This document shows, one piece after another, positions 1-12,023 of a stretch of 64,000 nt of DNA. This stretch comes from Perkinsus olseni (taxonomy: Eukaryota > Perkinsozoa > Perkinsida). Where the stretch lies: positions 26,169-90,168 of the forward strand of contig JABANN010000060.1 of NCBI GenBank assembly GCA_013115125.1. The letters are read 5' to 3'. The notes beneath the pieces were generated by a model. The model was not told the DNA's origin. It did no database searches and was given only the letters and a program-made list of their open reading frames with translations. The first letter of the stretch is position 1. Each line of letters opens with the position of its first letter. Both the position numbers and the translations under genes were made by a program.

Positions 1-3000
1 ACGAGTCATTGTCGCTGCGGAATGTGTTCCGTCCTCATCATTGTCATCGCTCCTCAGCTTCACCTCCCACAAAGGCCTGGAACTGATGGGCACTTGGATG
101 AAGGAGGTCAACAAGGACAAGAGCCCCGAAGTGGGCCCGATGCTGGTCTACCTCGGCTGTCTGGACCGGGTGCTCATGACGGTTGACCTTCTGCGTTCGA
201 CCAGCATTGGCAAGGTGACGGAAGAGGAAGCAGATCGGTTGATCGAGAGCTGCTTATTTTCAGGTCGTGACGGCGAGTGTGAAGGCTTTCACTGGTCGCT
301 CGGAGATGGTGGTGACCAATGGGAGACGACTGATTGAAAAGTGGAAGAAGATAGCGTGTTCCAGCGGGGTGTCTCCTGGTCGACCGAAGCCACCGCAGAG
401 TACCACACCTTCCCTTCCTCGTCCGCCGCGACCAGCTACTCCACCATCAACTTCGGAGACCTTCAAGCCAGTGATAGCGGCCAAGTCGAGCGCACCGCCC
501 AAGAGCTTACACATGCCGGTTGTGGCGTCGAAGTCCATTGCACCTGTGCCTGCTCAGCCGACTACTAACAGCCTGCCCCTTCCTGACGTCACGGCGAAAC
601 CACCATCGCCGCCGCCGTCAAAGACGGACGTTGAAGCCCCACCAGCAGTGGCGTCGAAGTAGGTCGCGTTGTGTGAACCCTTTGCTTCCATTATCCTCCC
701 TCTTCGCAGGTCACCGAGCCCGCCGCTCACCCTGCCAGTTGGACGGAAGCCCGCGGGGACGGATGACAGTGTCGGCTCTCCCCAGACCGGCTCTTCTGAC
801 ATCCGAGGGTCGCCGATGAACTCGCCTCATTTTTCGCCGCCCCCCGCAGCCCAGCGGGGGCCTGAGAGCTCCCTTGGAACGAGCAACAAAGATAGTGGTA
901 AGATCATTGCAGTTGGTCGCCCATCTCCAGCCGATGTTGTTGTTGCAGATGCTGACCCCTCCCGGGGTTCCTCTACCGGAAGGAGAGGCTCAACGGACGA
1001 CCTCGATGGGCTCATGGACCTGATGAGTCCCGGAGGGAAGGATGATGATGATGGTAAGGAGGCCTTGGTCAACGACGTCACCATGACCATCGGCGGCGGC
1101 GAGGAGGAGGCGTCCTTTGGCGCTGTGCCCACCAATATTGATGACGATATGGCTGACATTATGGGGTGAGAATTGGGGTTCACAGGCCGCCAAACCGTCA
1201 CTCTGTCCCTTCAGATTGATGGACCTGCCCGGCACCAATCCTGGTGACTTCGAAGAAGATGAGATGACCGGGCCCGCTGGCAGCCAGGGGAACGCCCTTG
1301 GGGGGGCCTCGGCTGGAGAGGACGGAGGCGGGGCGTCGGGGAAGCAAAGGCTTATGTGGAAGAAAGATGAAGAGCTTGTGAACATGGTCGTCTTCGTCAA
1401 GAACGAGCCCCTGTGGGATACTGTCAAGTAGGCGCTCCTGCTGGCCCTTCAGTCTTGCTCTACTGCGTCTTTCTTCAGGGCCATCAACGACGCTCGGGGT
1501 ACTCATGTCACTTACGTTGAGCATGGCCATACCACCAAATTCATGGAACAGAGGAAAAAGGAGGACGCTATGGTAGGTCAGTACCACTCCATCCGCAACT
1601 CATGTGTCTGTCTTTCAGGGTGGTACGCAGCTGCGACATCAGTATGGTCACTTCGGTTCCGCCCCTGCGGCTACTGCGACCTCCCCTTCCCGTGGAAAAC
1701 GGTCGGCCGCGTCAACTCTTCTTGCTGGCCTTGGGGCCTCGTCGCCGCTCCTGGACGACGCCGCCCTCAATAGCGGTACGGACAACATCGCCGAGGACGT
1801 CATCTGGCTGGAGCAGCTGCCGATGGTGCTGCTTCCGGGCGACTGCACTCGGATCATAGGTCAGCTAAAGAGCTACGAAAGGCAGGACCTCGCTGACCTT
1901 CACGGGGGTCGGGCTGAGGTCTTCTACCCTCCTGAGGCGGGTGTCCGAGTGCCAGACTCCCCGGCCGAGCCCAACCCTGGTCGATCGGTCTTCCTGATGG
2001 CCCCTGACGCCCTGGAGAACGAGACGGTTGAAGTAAAGTTGAAGGTGAAAGACGGTAAGGGTCGGAAGAAGGCGGTAGCGGCGACACCAGCATCTCCTAG
2101 AGTGGAGCAAGATACCGGTGTTGTGGTATTAGACGATGGTCCGGAGGGGTCCCCAGGTGGACTTCAGCGACCACCTGCGGTGACAGAGGCATCCCCATCC
2201 AGTAGTGACGACAGCGGCTCAGTGGTACAGCAGGAGCAGCAGCGGAACCAGATACTCGCGGCGTTGATCTCGGCCTCCGCTGGGGGTCCTGTGGCTGATG
2301 ACATCAAGGCCACGGTCCCGCCTGGTTCGGTCACGGGTGGCGACGAGGTGCGCTTCGAGAGCGAATTTGTGAAGCTAGACCCGGCCTTGCAAGAGGCGAT
2401 CATCAAGAGTGAACAGTTCCTCAAGCTCTTCCAGGAGCAGCCTTGGCTGATGATTAACTTGACGATGGACTCTCTGAGCCGGATAGGGGAGATGATGGAG
2501 CTGTACAAGGAGAAGGCGAAGGAGGAGGCTGAGGAGGAGGCCAGGAGGAAGCAACGGGAGGTGGAAGTGCAGGCCCAGCAAGCTCAGATGGCCGCGGAGA
2601 TGCAGGCCAAGTTGGGCCATAGTCCCTCCCCTGGTGACGAGATTGCGAGTTCAGCGGCGGAATCGTCGCCGAGTCGATCGGGCGAAGGGTACGAGAAGCG
2701 TGGCTGGGGTGTCACGTCTATCCTTACCAGCCTCAAGGAGCAGGTGAGGACCCATGTACGGAGCGAAGTTGCTGCGGCCTCACACAGCACGCCCGCTGCC
2801 GCTGCTGCTGCGGCTGCGGCGGCAGGCTGGTTCGGCAACTACGGCCGAGGTGGGAAGTGGTACCCCAAGGTGGGCGGCAAGGGTGGTGGTAAGGGTCATC
2901 ATACGGGGGGCCCTCCTTCGTCTACTGGCTACTCTGAAGGGTCACAGTGGCAGGGCGCCTCTGGTGGGCAGGGATGGGCAGGCTCGGGGCAGCAAGACAG

Positions 3001-3667
3001 CTCCTATCATGTCTCTGAGCCTTCCACCTCTTCCCCTGGTAGTACTGGCTACGCTGAGGCTGGTCTTCGGTACGGCAGCAGCAGCAGCAGCACGGACGGC
3101 GTCGGAAGCTACAATGAGCGCTATACGAGTGGCAAGGGGGCTGGTGGTCATCACTCTGGTGGGGGGTATGGTACGACGGTGAGCGAAGGGTTCGGTAAGG
3201 GCGGTAAAGGGTACGGTAAGGGCAGCGGAGGGTACAAGGGTGGTGGTAAGGGTCATCATACGGAAGGGGCACCTTGGCTGGGCCCGAACTCTGGTGGTCA
3301 GGGATGGGCCTCCTCGGGGCAGCAAGACAACTCCTATCATCACGTTTCTGAGCCCTCTACTTCATCCTCGGGTAGCACTGAAGCTGGTCTCCGGCAGTAC
3401 GGCAGTAGCACGGAGAGAGTCGGTGCCTACAATGAACGATACGTCGGTGCCAAGGGGGCCGGCAAGGGAGGCAAAGGGGAGGGTAAAGGGGGCAGCGGAG
3501 GGTACAAGGGTGGTGGCTATGGCAAGGGCTGGGCTGGAGGCTACCAAGGCAATAGTGCTCAAGGCTGGTCGAGTAATAAGCGACAGCAGCACTGGCCCCA
3601 GTCTGCTGGTGATAATACCCGACCAAAGAAGCATGCCAGGACCAGTGGCTACTCCTCGTGGAAGTGA
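1..3667 (+). CDS. PNUTS-like protein phosphatase 1 regulatory subunit (5' end outside window)
   Basis: Probable nuclear PP1-targeting subunit. Exons read by frame and GT-AG: up to 214, 264-658, 710-1165, 1215-1427, about 1480-1571, and 1619-3667. The first two exons join into a TFIIS N-terminal/LW-type helical bundle (LLRSTSIGK, then LIEKWKK), as in PNUTS. A proline/serine-rich stretch and an acidic stretch follow. Next comes RLMW followed by VNMVVF, which fits an RVxF plus phi-phi PP1-docking site like the TVTW...YFYF site of PNUTS. The last exon holds a charged coiled coil (residues EKAKEEAEEEARRKQREVEV) and a Gly/Lys/Ser/Tyr-rich tail with a duplicated unit of about 100 residues, recalling the RGG-rich PNUTS tail. 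The stop is at 3665-3667. The start lies before the window. The family call rests on domain order and the docking motif, not on an alignment; another TFIIS-N-domain nuclear protein remains possible. Confidence 0.55.
2869..3530 (+). repeat. Duplicated Gly/Tyr/Ser-rich coding repeat in the PNUTS-like tail
   Basis: Two copies of a unit of roughly 100 residues sit in tandem in the last exon. Each has, in order, GGGKGHHT, SGGQGWA, SGQQD(S/N)SYH, VSEPSTSS, EAGLR, YGSS, a YNERY motif, and a Gly/Lys-rich end (GKGGKGxGKG type). The nucleotide copies are also clearly related. The unit looks like a low-complexity segment rich in aromatic and glycine residues, of the kind often involved in RNA binding or condensate formation; that role is inference. 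Confidence 0.75.
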
Positions 3668-4032
3668 TTATCGGCTACTTGGCTGTAGTGTTGTATCGTC
3701 CATTATTTTGAACATTATGTGCCCTAGTATCATCACCATCGTCGTGTAGCCCTTCACAGTAGCATCTTAGGATTTCTCTCGTGTCACCATTACCCTCTGC
3801 TCACTTTCTTTTGTATCATTATAGGCCGTCCTCTACCTCCGGGAGCCCGACTGGCCGTCTTGCAGCGGCATCATCGTCGAATCGTCATGGTTTTCCGTTT
3901 GGAGTGGTACTGTCCTCGTCCGGCCATCGACAATCTGTACCAAAGTAACGTAGTTGTATCGTTGATGATGCTGTTGTGTTGGTCATGCCGAGTGGGTGGG
4001 GGTCGAACCTCTCTCGAGGCAAGCAGTTAAGA
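3668..4032. other. Intergenic region
   Basis: There is no convincing coding sequence here. It holds the 3' UTR of the PNUTS-like gene and presumably the promoter/5' UTR of the DNAI7 gene. The stretch is richer in T and in pyrimidine runs than the flanking exons. Confidence 0.6.
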
Positions 4033-7000
4033 ATGGGCAAGAAGGGAGGGCCGCCGAAGAAGTCCAAGAAGCAGCTGGAAGAGGAGGCTTTGCAGGCCCT
4101 TGAGGATGCCAGAAAAGGTACCGATCACAATAAGACTGCGGGATGGATGGTTTTCGTCAGAGGCAAACGCGGCGAAGATCAGAGAGATGGCCAACCGGAT
4201 GACAGCCGATGCCCAGATCAGAGCTAGCCTCGACAGGGAGGGGGAGGAGGCCAAGGAGGAGGCTGTGAGCCCTTCAGGGCCGGCAGTCTAGCAGTGAGGC
4301 TCTTCAGATGAGACTCGAGTACGAGTCGGGCATGGTGGAGTACGGCAAGAGCAAACGGTGGACAGTGCTGACTAAGATAAGGCAGGCCGAAAGGGAGAGG
4401 GTGGAGTGGGAGGAGTTTGCCGCATGCAGTGGAAGGCCTAACATACGAAGAGAGGCCGACATAGTCACGTACGCCCAGCGATGCTGCAACCCTTTGCACA
4501 GGGATGCCCTTGGCCAGGTACGAGCAGTGGCTCGAGGCTGATGCTGAGGAAGGCAGACTCTTCTCTGTATCACAGTACAAGCCCGGTTTAGGGAGGGCCA
4601 ACAACGAAGGAAGTAGTTGCTTAGGATACTCGTCGGCTTTCTCGGAGTACCACCACCCCTCGGTAAAAATCTTAAGAGCAGGTCATCTGCTCACCACAGA
4701 ACATCTCGTGTCTCCATCGAGACTGGACACTGGTCGCAGCTTCCCTACTGAGCTCTCAGTCTTCCCTTCTCGGTGCCGATTCTATCACCCATGGCATGCA
4801 AATGATTCAGTATCCCTCACCACTTCCGATATCAGGTACCCCCTTCACGGTGGCTCCCCTCAGCCCTGCAGCCTCGGCAACCTCCGTACCAGCCGTCCTA
4901 GCTGGCTATCCTCAATGCAGCATCGAGAGGGCCTTGGCCGTAGTCTACTTTACCCAGTTTCTTGTAGAGGATCTCCATCAGGGGTGACACCATCCCGCCT
5001 CTACCGTCCCTCCCACCCCTTCCCAAGGTACATCAGAGCCTTGGCCGACGGGGACGCTAAGAAGATGGCCTGGTGCCTTGGCCATGTCGAGAAGATCAGG
5101 ACCACTGGTCAGCAGTGTCGCATGCTAGCCCTCCCCTCCCCTCCCACCCATTCCTCTTCCTCAGTTCTGTCTCGGCACCTCGACTACGCCACGGGCCACC
5201 TGTTCCAGTTTATTGAAGACCTCGGAGTGTCCAGCTCCCACGAGACACAGGCCACTTGGGGACAAGTGGGGCATTCTGACCCTCACAGCGGAACCACCCC
5301 GCCATGCTCAGCTCACCGACGATGTCTTCCTCGCTTTCTGGGCCTTCCTGCAGCCTAAAGGGTTCCGGGCGAAACTGATGGACTTGCCACAGTTCAAGAT
5401 GGTAGTTTCACTCCTCTCGGTCGGCCCCTCGACCTTTGCCCTCAGACTATCGAGCTTCCCAAAAGCGTTGCTTCAAGCAATCTAGGCCACTGCCTGGGGG
5501 TAGGTCGTCGTTCCTCCGCTGCCATCGATGAAGGCCCTCCTCCTCAGGCCCGGGTCCTCTACACACGCTTCGATTCCAGCTACTGCTTCGCCGAAACTGT
5601 CTTGAAGTCACGAAAGGGCCACTACGGCCGTGCAGCCATCGCGACTCCTGATGATACCGGCGAAGACGAGAGCAAACAGTCCGGTGGGGAGGGGTGGATA
5701 CGCCGAGACCTCATGGGCCGGCAACCCACTGAGCCTGGCTTCGGCAGGGCGGTGAGGCTAGCCTGCGCCCTACCAGGGAGACCCCTTCCTGTCTTAGAGC
5801 CTTCCACCTCGCTACGCCATCGGTGGGGTCGTCCATGTCGATGTCGTATCGATACCGCAGTTGCGGGCGAGGGAGAAGGGCTGGTTAATACGGACACTAC
5901 CTTCCAGCGACGGACCGAACTACACGGTAGTGAGTCCAGACCACCGTGTTAGGTCGCATTGCGGTGCTCAGAGGCTCCCCTACCCCTCCCCTACAGGGAG
6001 GGACACGCCTCAACCATGCCGGGTAGAGTTCCGCCTGCCCGACGATGTGGTCGTTGATCAGCCCGAAGTAATGTCGAAATCAACAGCGGAGCGAAGCACC
6101 GTTAGTCAGGTTGCCTGGAGGGATATGGAATCCCAAAGTTGGTCTGATGAGGGTATCGGGGAGGTCGAATGGGACCCCTCGACGAGGAAGGTCAACTTTT
6201 CCGCGGCCTTGCTGGCGCCCTTCGCTGTCACTGTCCTCCGCTCCGCACACTTCCCTTATCAGCAATGGTGAGCCTTGGACTAGCCGCTAGGGCCCATGCC
6301 TCTTGTGCCAGGAGAATCGCGATTCTTCCGGATGCGAAGGAATCTACTGGCGACGAGAAAAGAGCTCTTTTGACAGTGGTGACAGGTGGGTGACACGGGG
6401 CACAGTCCCTCGGCATGAAGGTCGCTGCCTTCAGCTCTGGGACTTGAAGTGAGGGTCGAGATCCGACCAGCGGGGGTCCACTTGGTAGCTCCCGAGCGTG
6501 ACGAGTTGCGGCACCTCAGAACTGACGAGAATGGGCATGGTAGAGTCACCAGTCTACTCGGCTGTGAAGACCGTCGCCCTGCAGGTATTTTTTGGTCATC
6601 AGCGGTGCTCTTGACAAAGCTTCGGGACGCAGGCATCAACCTGATGCCAGTAGATGAGGACGCTCAGTGGTTGTTGAAGCCAAGGTCGAGCCTTGCTTCT
6701 TGCAGGCAGTGGTACTGTCGCTTTCAGGGACGTCAAAGACTCGGCTGTGGAGCTCCTCGCCTGCAACGACATCGCGGAGCTGGTCCTCATGTAGCCGTCC
6801 AGTGTCACCACTGGTGTCACCGTATGATCTTGTAGGGGGCACGACGTGGCCGGCTCCCAGCATAACAACGCCCTTGAGTGCGGCAAGGACCGGGTGGTGC
6901 TTCGGGCCCGACCGAACCCCAACGCCCTCGACCTTGACGGAGATGATGATGAAAAGCACAAGGAATACAAGTAGGCTAGGGTGGGGTTAGAGAGGGAGGG

Positions 7001-7255
7001 CCGCTCTGTCCTGGAGGGCCTACGCTCGCCCACTGGCCCTCGTCTCAGGGTGGCGATGGTATGGCCGGACAAGTGCGCTCTCATCTCCGCTGTGGAAGGC
7101 TCAGAGTAAGCGTGATACCGACCATCAGCCTTATCAGCATTCCCCCCAGTTTCGATGAGACCTTGAAGGCCCCCACACACTACAGTCTAACCATAGCCCT
7201 CACCGGATCAACAGCCACTACTCCCGACCCTACAGATGCCGACAGCGTCAAGTGA
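4033..7255 (+). CDS. DNAI7: Dynein axonemal intermediate chain 7 homolog (CASC1/IC97/CFAP94)
   Basis: Subunit of the axonemal inner-arm dynein machinery, acting in flagella. The ATG at 4033 opens MGKKGGPPKKSKKQLEEEAL, the basic-then-acidic N-terminus typical of CASC1. It is followed by a WEEFAACSGRPN block matching the family's W-x-x-[FY]-x-x-C-D/S-G-x-P signature, and a YEQWLEADAEEG block. A later exon carries VEFRLPDDVVV, EVEWDPSTRKVNFSA, LLAPFAVT and HFPYQQW, which is the strongly conserved CASC1 C-terminal beta-sandwich block (LPD...F.PFAL...PYQSW). Next are LLTKLRDAGINLMP and DEDAQWL, matching the distal C-terminal block. At least a dozen short introns interrupt the gene, and I did not fix every boundary. 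The last exon ends in DADSVK-stop. The C-terminal blocks make the assignment strong. Confidence 0.85.
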
Positions 7256-7581
7256 GCAACAACAACAGCAGCAGCAGCAGCGTCGTCGGCGTCCTTCGCG
7301 TACCCCTTCCCAAGGTACATGGACTGCATCGCCCAGACTCTACGCCTGACTCGGCCGCTGAGCTTCGGATGATCAGCATGAGTGGCAGCGGACTGTCATG
7401 CTAACCCACTATACTTGCTGTTACATACCGAGAAAGCTTTCGTTCGAGTAACCGAGAGGGGAGAATCTGCGGTGCGCCGTTTTAAACTGCGTAATTTATT
7501 CCGAGTGAAAGCTGTTTTCGCTCGCGCATCATCGTCCTTCGTCTCAATCTCACCGGTTCAACTGTAAGAAGGTTACTTCCA
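7256..7581. other. Intergenic region with a CAG-rich run
   Basis: Nothing here looks like a gene. A short run of (CAR)n/AGC triplets lies at about 7257-7282 just after the DNAI7 stop. The rest should hold the 3' UTR of DNAI7 and the promoter of the FHA gene. Confidence 0.5.
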
Positions 7582-10500
7582 ATGACCGAACCACCCCGAT
7601 TCATCCTGGTCCTGAGCAGCGGCAGTAGTCCATCCTCGTCGTCCAAGCCCCTCACCAAGGCAGGGGACGTCCTCACTATGGGAAGGATCCCTGACTGCGA
7701 CATAGTCTTCAAAAGCAACGCCATCAGCGGCAACCACTGCTCTCTGGCCTACCTCGACGGAGGCGTAGTCAGATTGACGGACACTAGCTTCAATGGTAAG
7801 AGGGGAATATGGAAGATATTCTTTGGAGTGCGGGCAGGCACCTATGTTAATGGCGAGCTGGTCGGCAAGGGTAAGACAGCGGACATCAAGTCCGGTGATC
7901 GGATTGGTCTTGGCCGCCCTATGGTCAATACCAAGGCGACTCGGCAAGGGCAGAAGGCAGTCAGCTTCCTAGTCGAGTACACCGCGAAGGTAGGAACTCC
8001 GGTTCAACGTCTGCGTGATGCAGTGGTCAGTTCGTCGACCCGCCTGGGGTGAGCACAGCCCCCTCGCCCTCTCGACTGAGGGCTAGCAGTGCACCTATAC
8101 TGGAGGATAATAAGAAGGATCCGCTGACGACCAAGGCCGCGAGGCCGCTGAGTGCAGTAGTGCCAGGGCAGGAAAGCGGCTTGCTCCGCTCTGGTAGTAG
8201 ACGTGGGCGGAGGGGAAAGTTGGTGATGGTGTGGTATCGTATCCGCTGACCACGCGTATGCTAAGTTAGCTCTCTAGGTCTGGAGGGGAATACTAGCATG
8301 AAGACGCCCCAGCAATACCCAGCGGTCCGACATATCAAAACCGAGCCGAGCCGGGCTGGGGCTGCTCCTGCCCGGCCCGCTGTAGCACCCCAAGCGATGG
8401 CATCGAACGTAGGGCGCGAGGGGTTGATTCGAAGAAAAGGCAACTTCTCAGACCCGAATCGATGGGGATAAACGGAGGGTCTCGACTCAACAGCCCAGTA
8501 AGGATGTTGTTGTCGTTGGGCAGGCCTCCCAAACAACAGCACAGAGAGGAGATGTGAAAACAGAGTTAAAACCCGAACCATGGAAAATGGCGTCTTTTCG
8601 AGCGCCCTGATAGGCCCGCACCCACCAGTGCCAAGTCTAAGGAGCGGCCGCGTCGGCAGCAGCAACAGCAGCCGAGTTCAACACGGTCGCTGGTCGGGGA
8701 CTCGGATAATAGGCGGTCCTTTGGCTTGAGTAGGAAAGACAGCAACGGGAAGGCTTCCGCTGTACCACCAGACTCAGCATTACCCTCCTCCGGTTCATGT
8801 TGGCTATGCCCGAAGAGGAAGGAACGAGAGGAATCTTTGGTGACGGAGACGAAAGCCTTAAGGGCAAGGCTGGCCAGTAGAGAGGGGGAACTGGCCACGC
8901 TAGAGGAGAGGCTACAGGAGAGTGAACTCACTATGACGCTGAAGAAACGAAAGCTAACGTCCACTGAGCAGAAGCTGAAGGATGTCAGTACTGTCCTGAG
9001 AAGGGTCATGATAAACCTTGGATACTCCCACAGGCCCAAACTGAGGTTATGTCGACCAAAGAGGCTCTGTCGAGTCTACAGGAAGCACACGCTGAGCTGA
9101 AGGCCCGGTGTGAAGGGCTTGTTAATGCCGCGAAGAAGTCCAAAACAGATCGGGAGGCGTTAGTGGAGAAGGTTCGTCGTGCCTGGTAGGGGTACCTGGG
9201 TAGGATCACACTCAGTTGAACGCAGTCGAGGCCCGGGCTAACTCGACCGAAAGTGAACTCATCTATTGCCAGGAGCAGGCCCATGGACTGCAGCAAAACC
9301 TTGATCAGGAGTGTAGGCTGAGAGAGGGGCTGTCAAGGGCCGTTGTCCAATGCCGCCATCAGGCGAGCATTCGAGGTCCCTTTCTGCGGAGCTACAACAT
9401 TCTCGTGAGCATTGCGGGGCTCTGAAGGCTGACCTGCAGGAGGCGCTAGGGAAGCTGCAGAGGGTATCTCGGGGTAGCGGGAGAAGTGGCCAAGCTCAAA
9501 CGCAGGTGCTGAATGATCGGGCCAGTCTCCAGTCCGAGGTGGGCAGACTTCATGGAGACCTCGACAAGGCTAAGGCCAGTGAGTGCAGCACACCCTTGCC
9601 CTCACTCTGTTATGCTGTGCTTCATAGTCAGCAGCAGTGAAGTAGAGGTTGCGAGGGCCCTGGCGGGTGCGATAAGGGATGGTCTGAAAGCGTAGGGTGC
9701 CTGGTAGGCAGTGGAGATCGAGGAGGGCCTCCCTGCTAGGTTCGAGGGGCATAGCTTCCTCGACCTCCCAGCCACTAGAGCGTCTCTCGAGCTTTCCGAC
9801 ATCTCCCCAGTGAAACTCAGAAGCACGGAGTTGGTAGGGAAGGTCGTCCTTGACCTTCACATCGGTGAGCATGTAGGTGTCTACGGACTCGACTCGGTAC
9901 GAAGGCACTGATGTGACTGTCCGATCCATGACCCAGGAGGTGGTCTCCGAGCTGGCCCAGGTAGTTTTGTCGATTGCATGCTTCGAGCTAAGATGCGTCT
10001 ACCGCCCTCAGTCACTCCCCCATACCGCGACCCAGGGCCGGATGCTGCACGCACGCCCAGCCATGGTAGGGCCATTTTCTATGCTAGCAGACCTTCCCTC
10101 GTACCTCAGCCCACGACGGCGGAGGGTGGCCAGCTAGGATCGATGACCCAGTGCTCAGCGATAGCTCAGAGAGACAACAGTACATCATCGATAGACGGGT
10201 GAGGGGCAGTCCAAGCGCGACTCGACCTTGTCCAGTCTTAGAGTGTCCCTGGGCTCTGCTGCTTCTGATGGGATTTCGGCTGACCAGCGAGAGGCTGTTG
10301 AGGGCAGCGTAGGCTGTAGACGGGGCGGCTCTTCCGAGGCGATAGGTCGGGCTGGTCAGGTGGCCCGGGCCATGGACACGCAAGAACAACTAGAGGGCGT
10401 TGGAGGTAATGGCGGTACCATCCTCAGCAGGGACTCGAGGAGGACGTCTGTTAGGCACTCAAATGATGTGGACGGAGGAGGCTGATGTGATCAGTGGGGC

Positions 10501-11079
10501 GTCGGCTGACTGGTAGCCGTCCTCGGCAGGCGCTAGAGGAGGATTCGAAGGAGGCACAGCTGCCAGCGACGGCGGGGATGCTGCAGCCCACCGCTGATGT
10601 ACCGCAGCAGGAGGCCGCTCTCGACGACGACGAGTTCGCGGATTTTCCTGAAGATATCCCGTCACTGGGCCAGGAGAATAGTGAGGGCCGGTTTGCCAAG
10701 TCTAGGCGACCTCATGCCAGGTCTCCAAGGGGGGACCTTCGATGACCTCGCCGAGTTCGACATTGACGCCTTGCCTGGCCGGAGTGGAGGCAGTGGACAG
10801 GTGGAGGAAGGGGCCTTCTCTGAGTAGTCCTGTGCCGCCCGAGGACCGGAGAGCGGGCCCGCATTTTTCAGTGACTTTGCCGATTTCGACCTATCCCAGC
10901 ACCCTGCCCGTATGGCAGCTGAGCGGGTCTGTAACGACAGCCTACTGGCGGACCTCGATCTCGAAGACACCTTCTCGTCTCTGTCTGCCGACAAGCCCCG
11001 GAGGCCAGCTGCTCACCAGGCCCAGACTGATGGGCTCAACGGTGCCGTCGACGAGTTGGCCGACTTCGACGATTTTTGA
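7582..11079 (+). CDS. FHA-domain coiled-coil protein with repeated acidic-aromatic tail
   Basis: The ATG at 7582 starts an FHA phosphothreonine-binding domain: MGRIPDCDIVF, then ISGNHCSL (the GR and SxxH signatures), then NGTYVNG once the intron at 7796-7837 is removed, then SGDRIGLG. Serine/proline-rich and basic sequence follows. From about 8720 to 9930 come heptad-rich exons (LRARLASREGELATLEERLQ; EKKRKLTSTEQKLKDV-like), indicating a long coiled coil. From about 10600 to the stop at 11077-11079 several short acidic-aromatic motifs occur: FADFPEDIP, FDDLAEFDIDALP, FSDFADFDLS, LADLDLEDTF and LADFDDF. This layout is compatible with a phospho-dependent scaffold, possibly centrosomal or membrane-linked. 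I do not recognise a named ortholog. Two genes rather than one cannot be ruled out, because the linker region near 8050-8700 is weak. Confidence 0.6.
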
Positions 11080-11279
11080 ATGAGGAGCCTGCCTCAGTTT
11101 AATAAGCGTACAGTAGCAGCCCTAAGTAAACCGGGATAATGACTCCAAGTCACTGACGACCAGTGGCTTGCTTCACTGAGCATGTTACTAGTGTTTTTCA
11201 CACCCCTGATGCTGTTGCATGCTGCAGTGGGAGGGGCCTTCTCCCGGCCGTTTCGGAGACCAGACGAGTTTTTATATGC

Positions 11280-11732
11280 ATGACATCATCATCGTCGCTG
11301 CCTCCACCCCCGCCGGAGCCTCCGGGCCCGGACGATTGCTGCGGAAGTGGCTGCTGCCCCTGCATCTGGGATACGTAGGAGGACCGGCCAAGCAGGAATG
11401 CAGTCATTGACCATGGCAGGTACTATGATATTGTAGAGCGTTGGGAGGCCACCTATGGGTGCTCGCTAGAAGAGTATGCGAGGCGGCAGGAGAGCAACCC
11501 GGAGGAGAAGGAGCAAGACCGGTCTGGCGGCACCAGCTCGGAGCGTTCGACGGAAGACGGCGGAGAGTCTTCCAAGGCAGGCCAGTTGGTTGCGAGCGTG
11601 AAACATGCCCATGACTGTGTTGGCCTGTTCTGGAGACTGCGGCGATCGGTGGGTCCCTCGCAGTCCTCTTCCCGCTACCAGTGCCTCTGTCCCATCAGGC
11701 CCTTGTATCCCCGAGGCTCTTGCGGCTCCTAG
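11280..11732 (+). CDS. Oxidoreductase-like (OXLD1-type) Cys-rich protein
   Basis: Small protein with the Oxidoreductase-like N-terminal domain. The ATG at 11280 gives MTSSSSLPPPPPEPPGPDDC, followed directly by CGSGCCPCIWD. This is the family signature: Pro-rich lead, PxPDDCCGSGCxxCxWD. An intron of about 47 bp follows, and the second exon reads YYDIVERWEATYG and then SLEEYARRQ, matching the usual (Y)xxExxxYExxL continuation. An acidic, serine-rich tail runs to a stop at 11730-11732. Members of this family are usually small mitochondrial proteins of unclear function, linked to cytochrome c oxidase biogenesis in some eukaryotes. An in-frame upstream extension from about 11163 might supply a targeting sequence; the start is therefore uncertain. 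Confidence 0.7.
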
Positions 11733-12023
11733 CTGCACATGCACCCATGTTATGACACTAAGTGGAGGAGGCCCAGTGACCCGACAGTCGTCCAACGCGG
11801 GGAAGGCAGCCAGATCAGCCATGACAGAGACCGGTTATTTTTGTACAGCATGCTGCGATATAGAATTGCTTATTTTCACTTGGGTCCTCAAAGGTTCCTG
11901 CCCTACTAGTACCATAACTTTCCTTTCTCTCAGCTTGTGATATCTTAGCTCCCTCCTAGTGTGCTGTGTTGGAGTCGATCTGGATGGTCGATCCTGGGGA
12001 ACTTGGAATCCTGCCTTGGAAGC

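Noticed and set aside
2164-2838. Minus-strand open frames with poly-Ala and Leu-rich stretches inside the PNUTS-like last exon
   Set aside because: Reverse complement of Gln/Glu- and Ala-rich coding sequence on the plus strand.
10451-10699. Minus-strand serine-rich frame opposite the FHA gene tail
   Set aside because: Antisense of acidic/aromatic plus-strand exons; no independent support.
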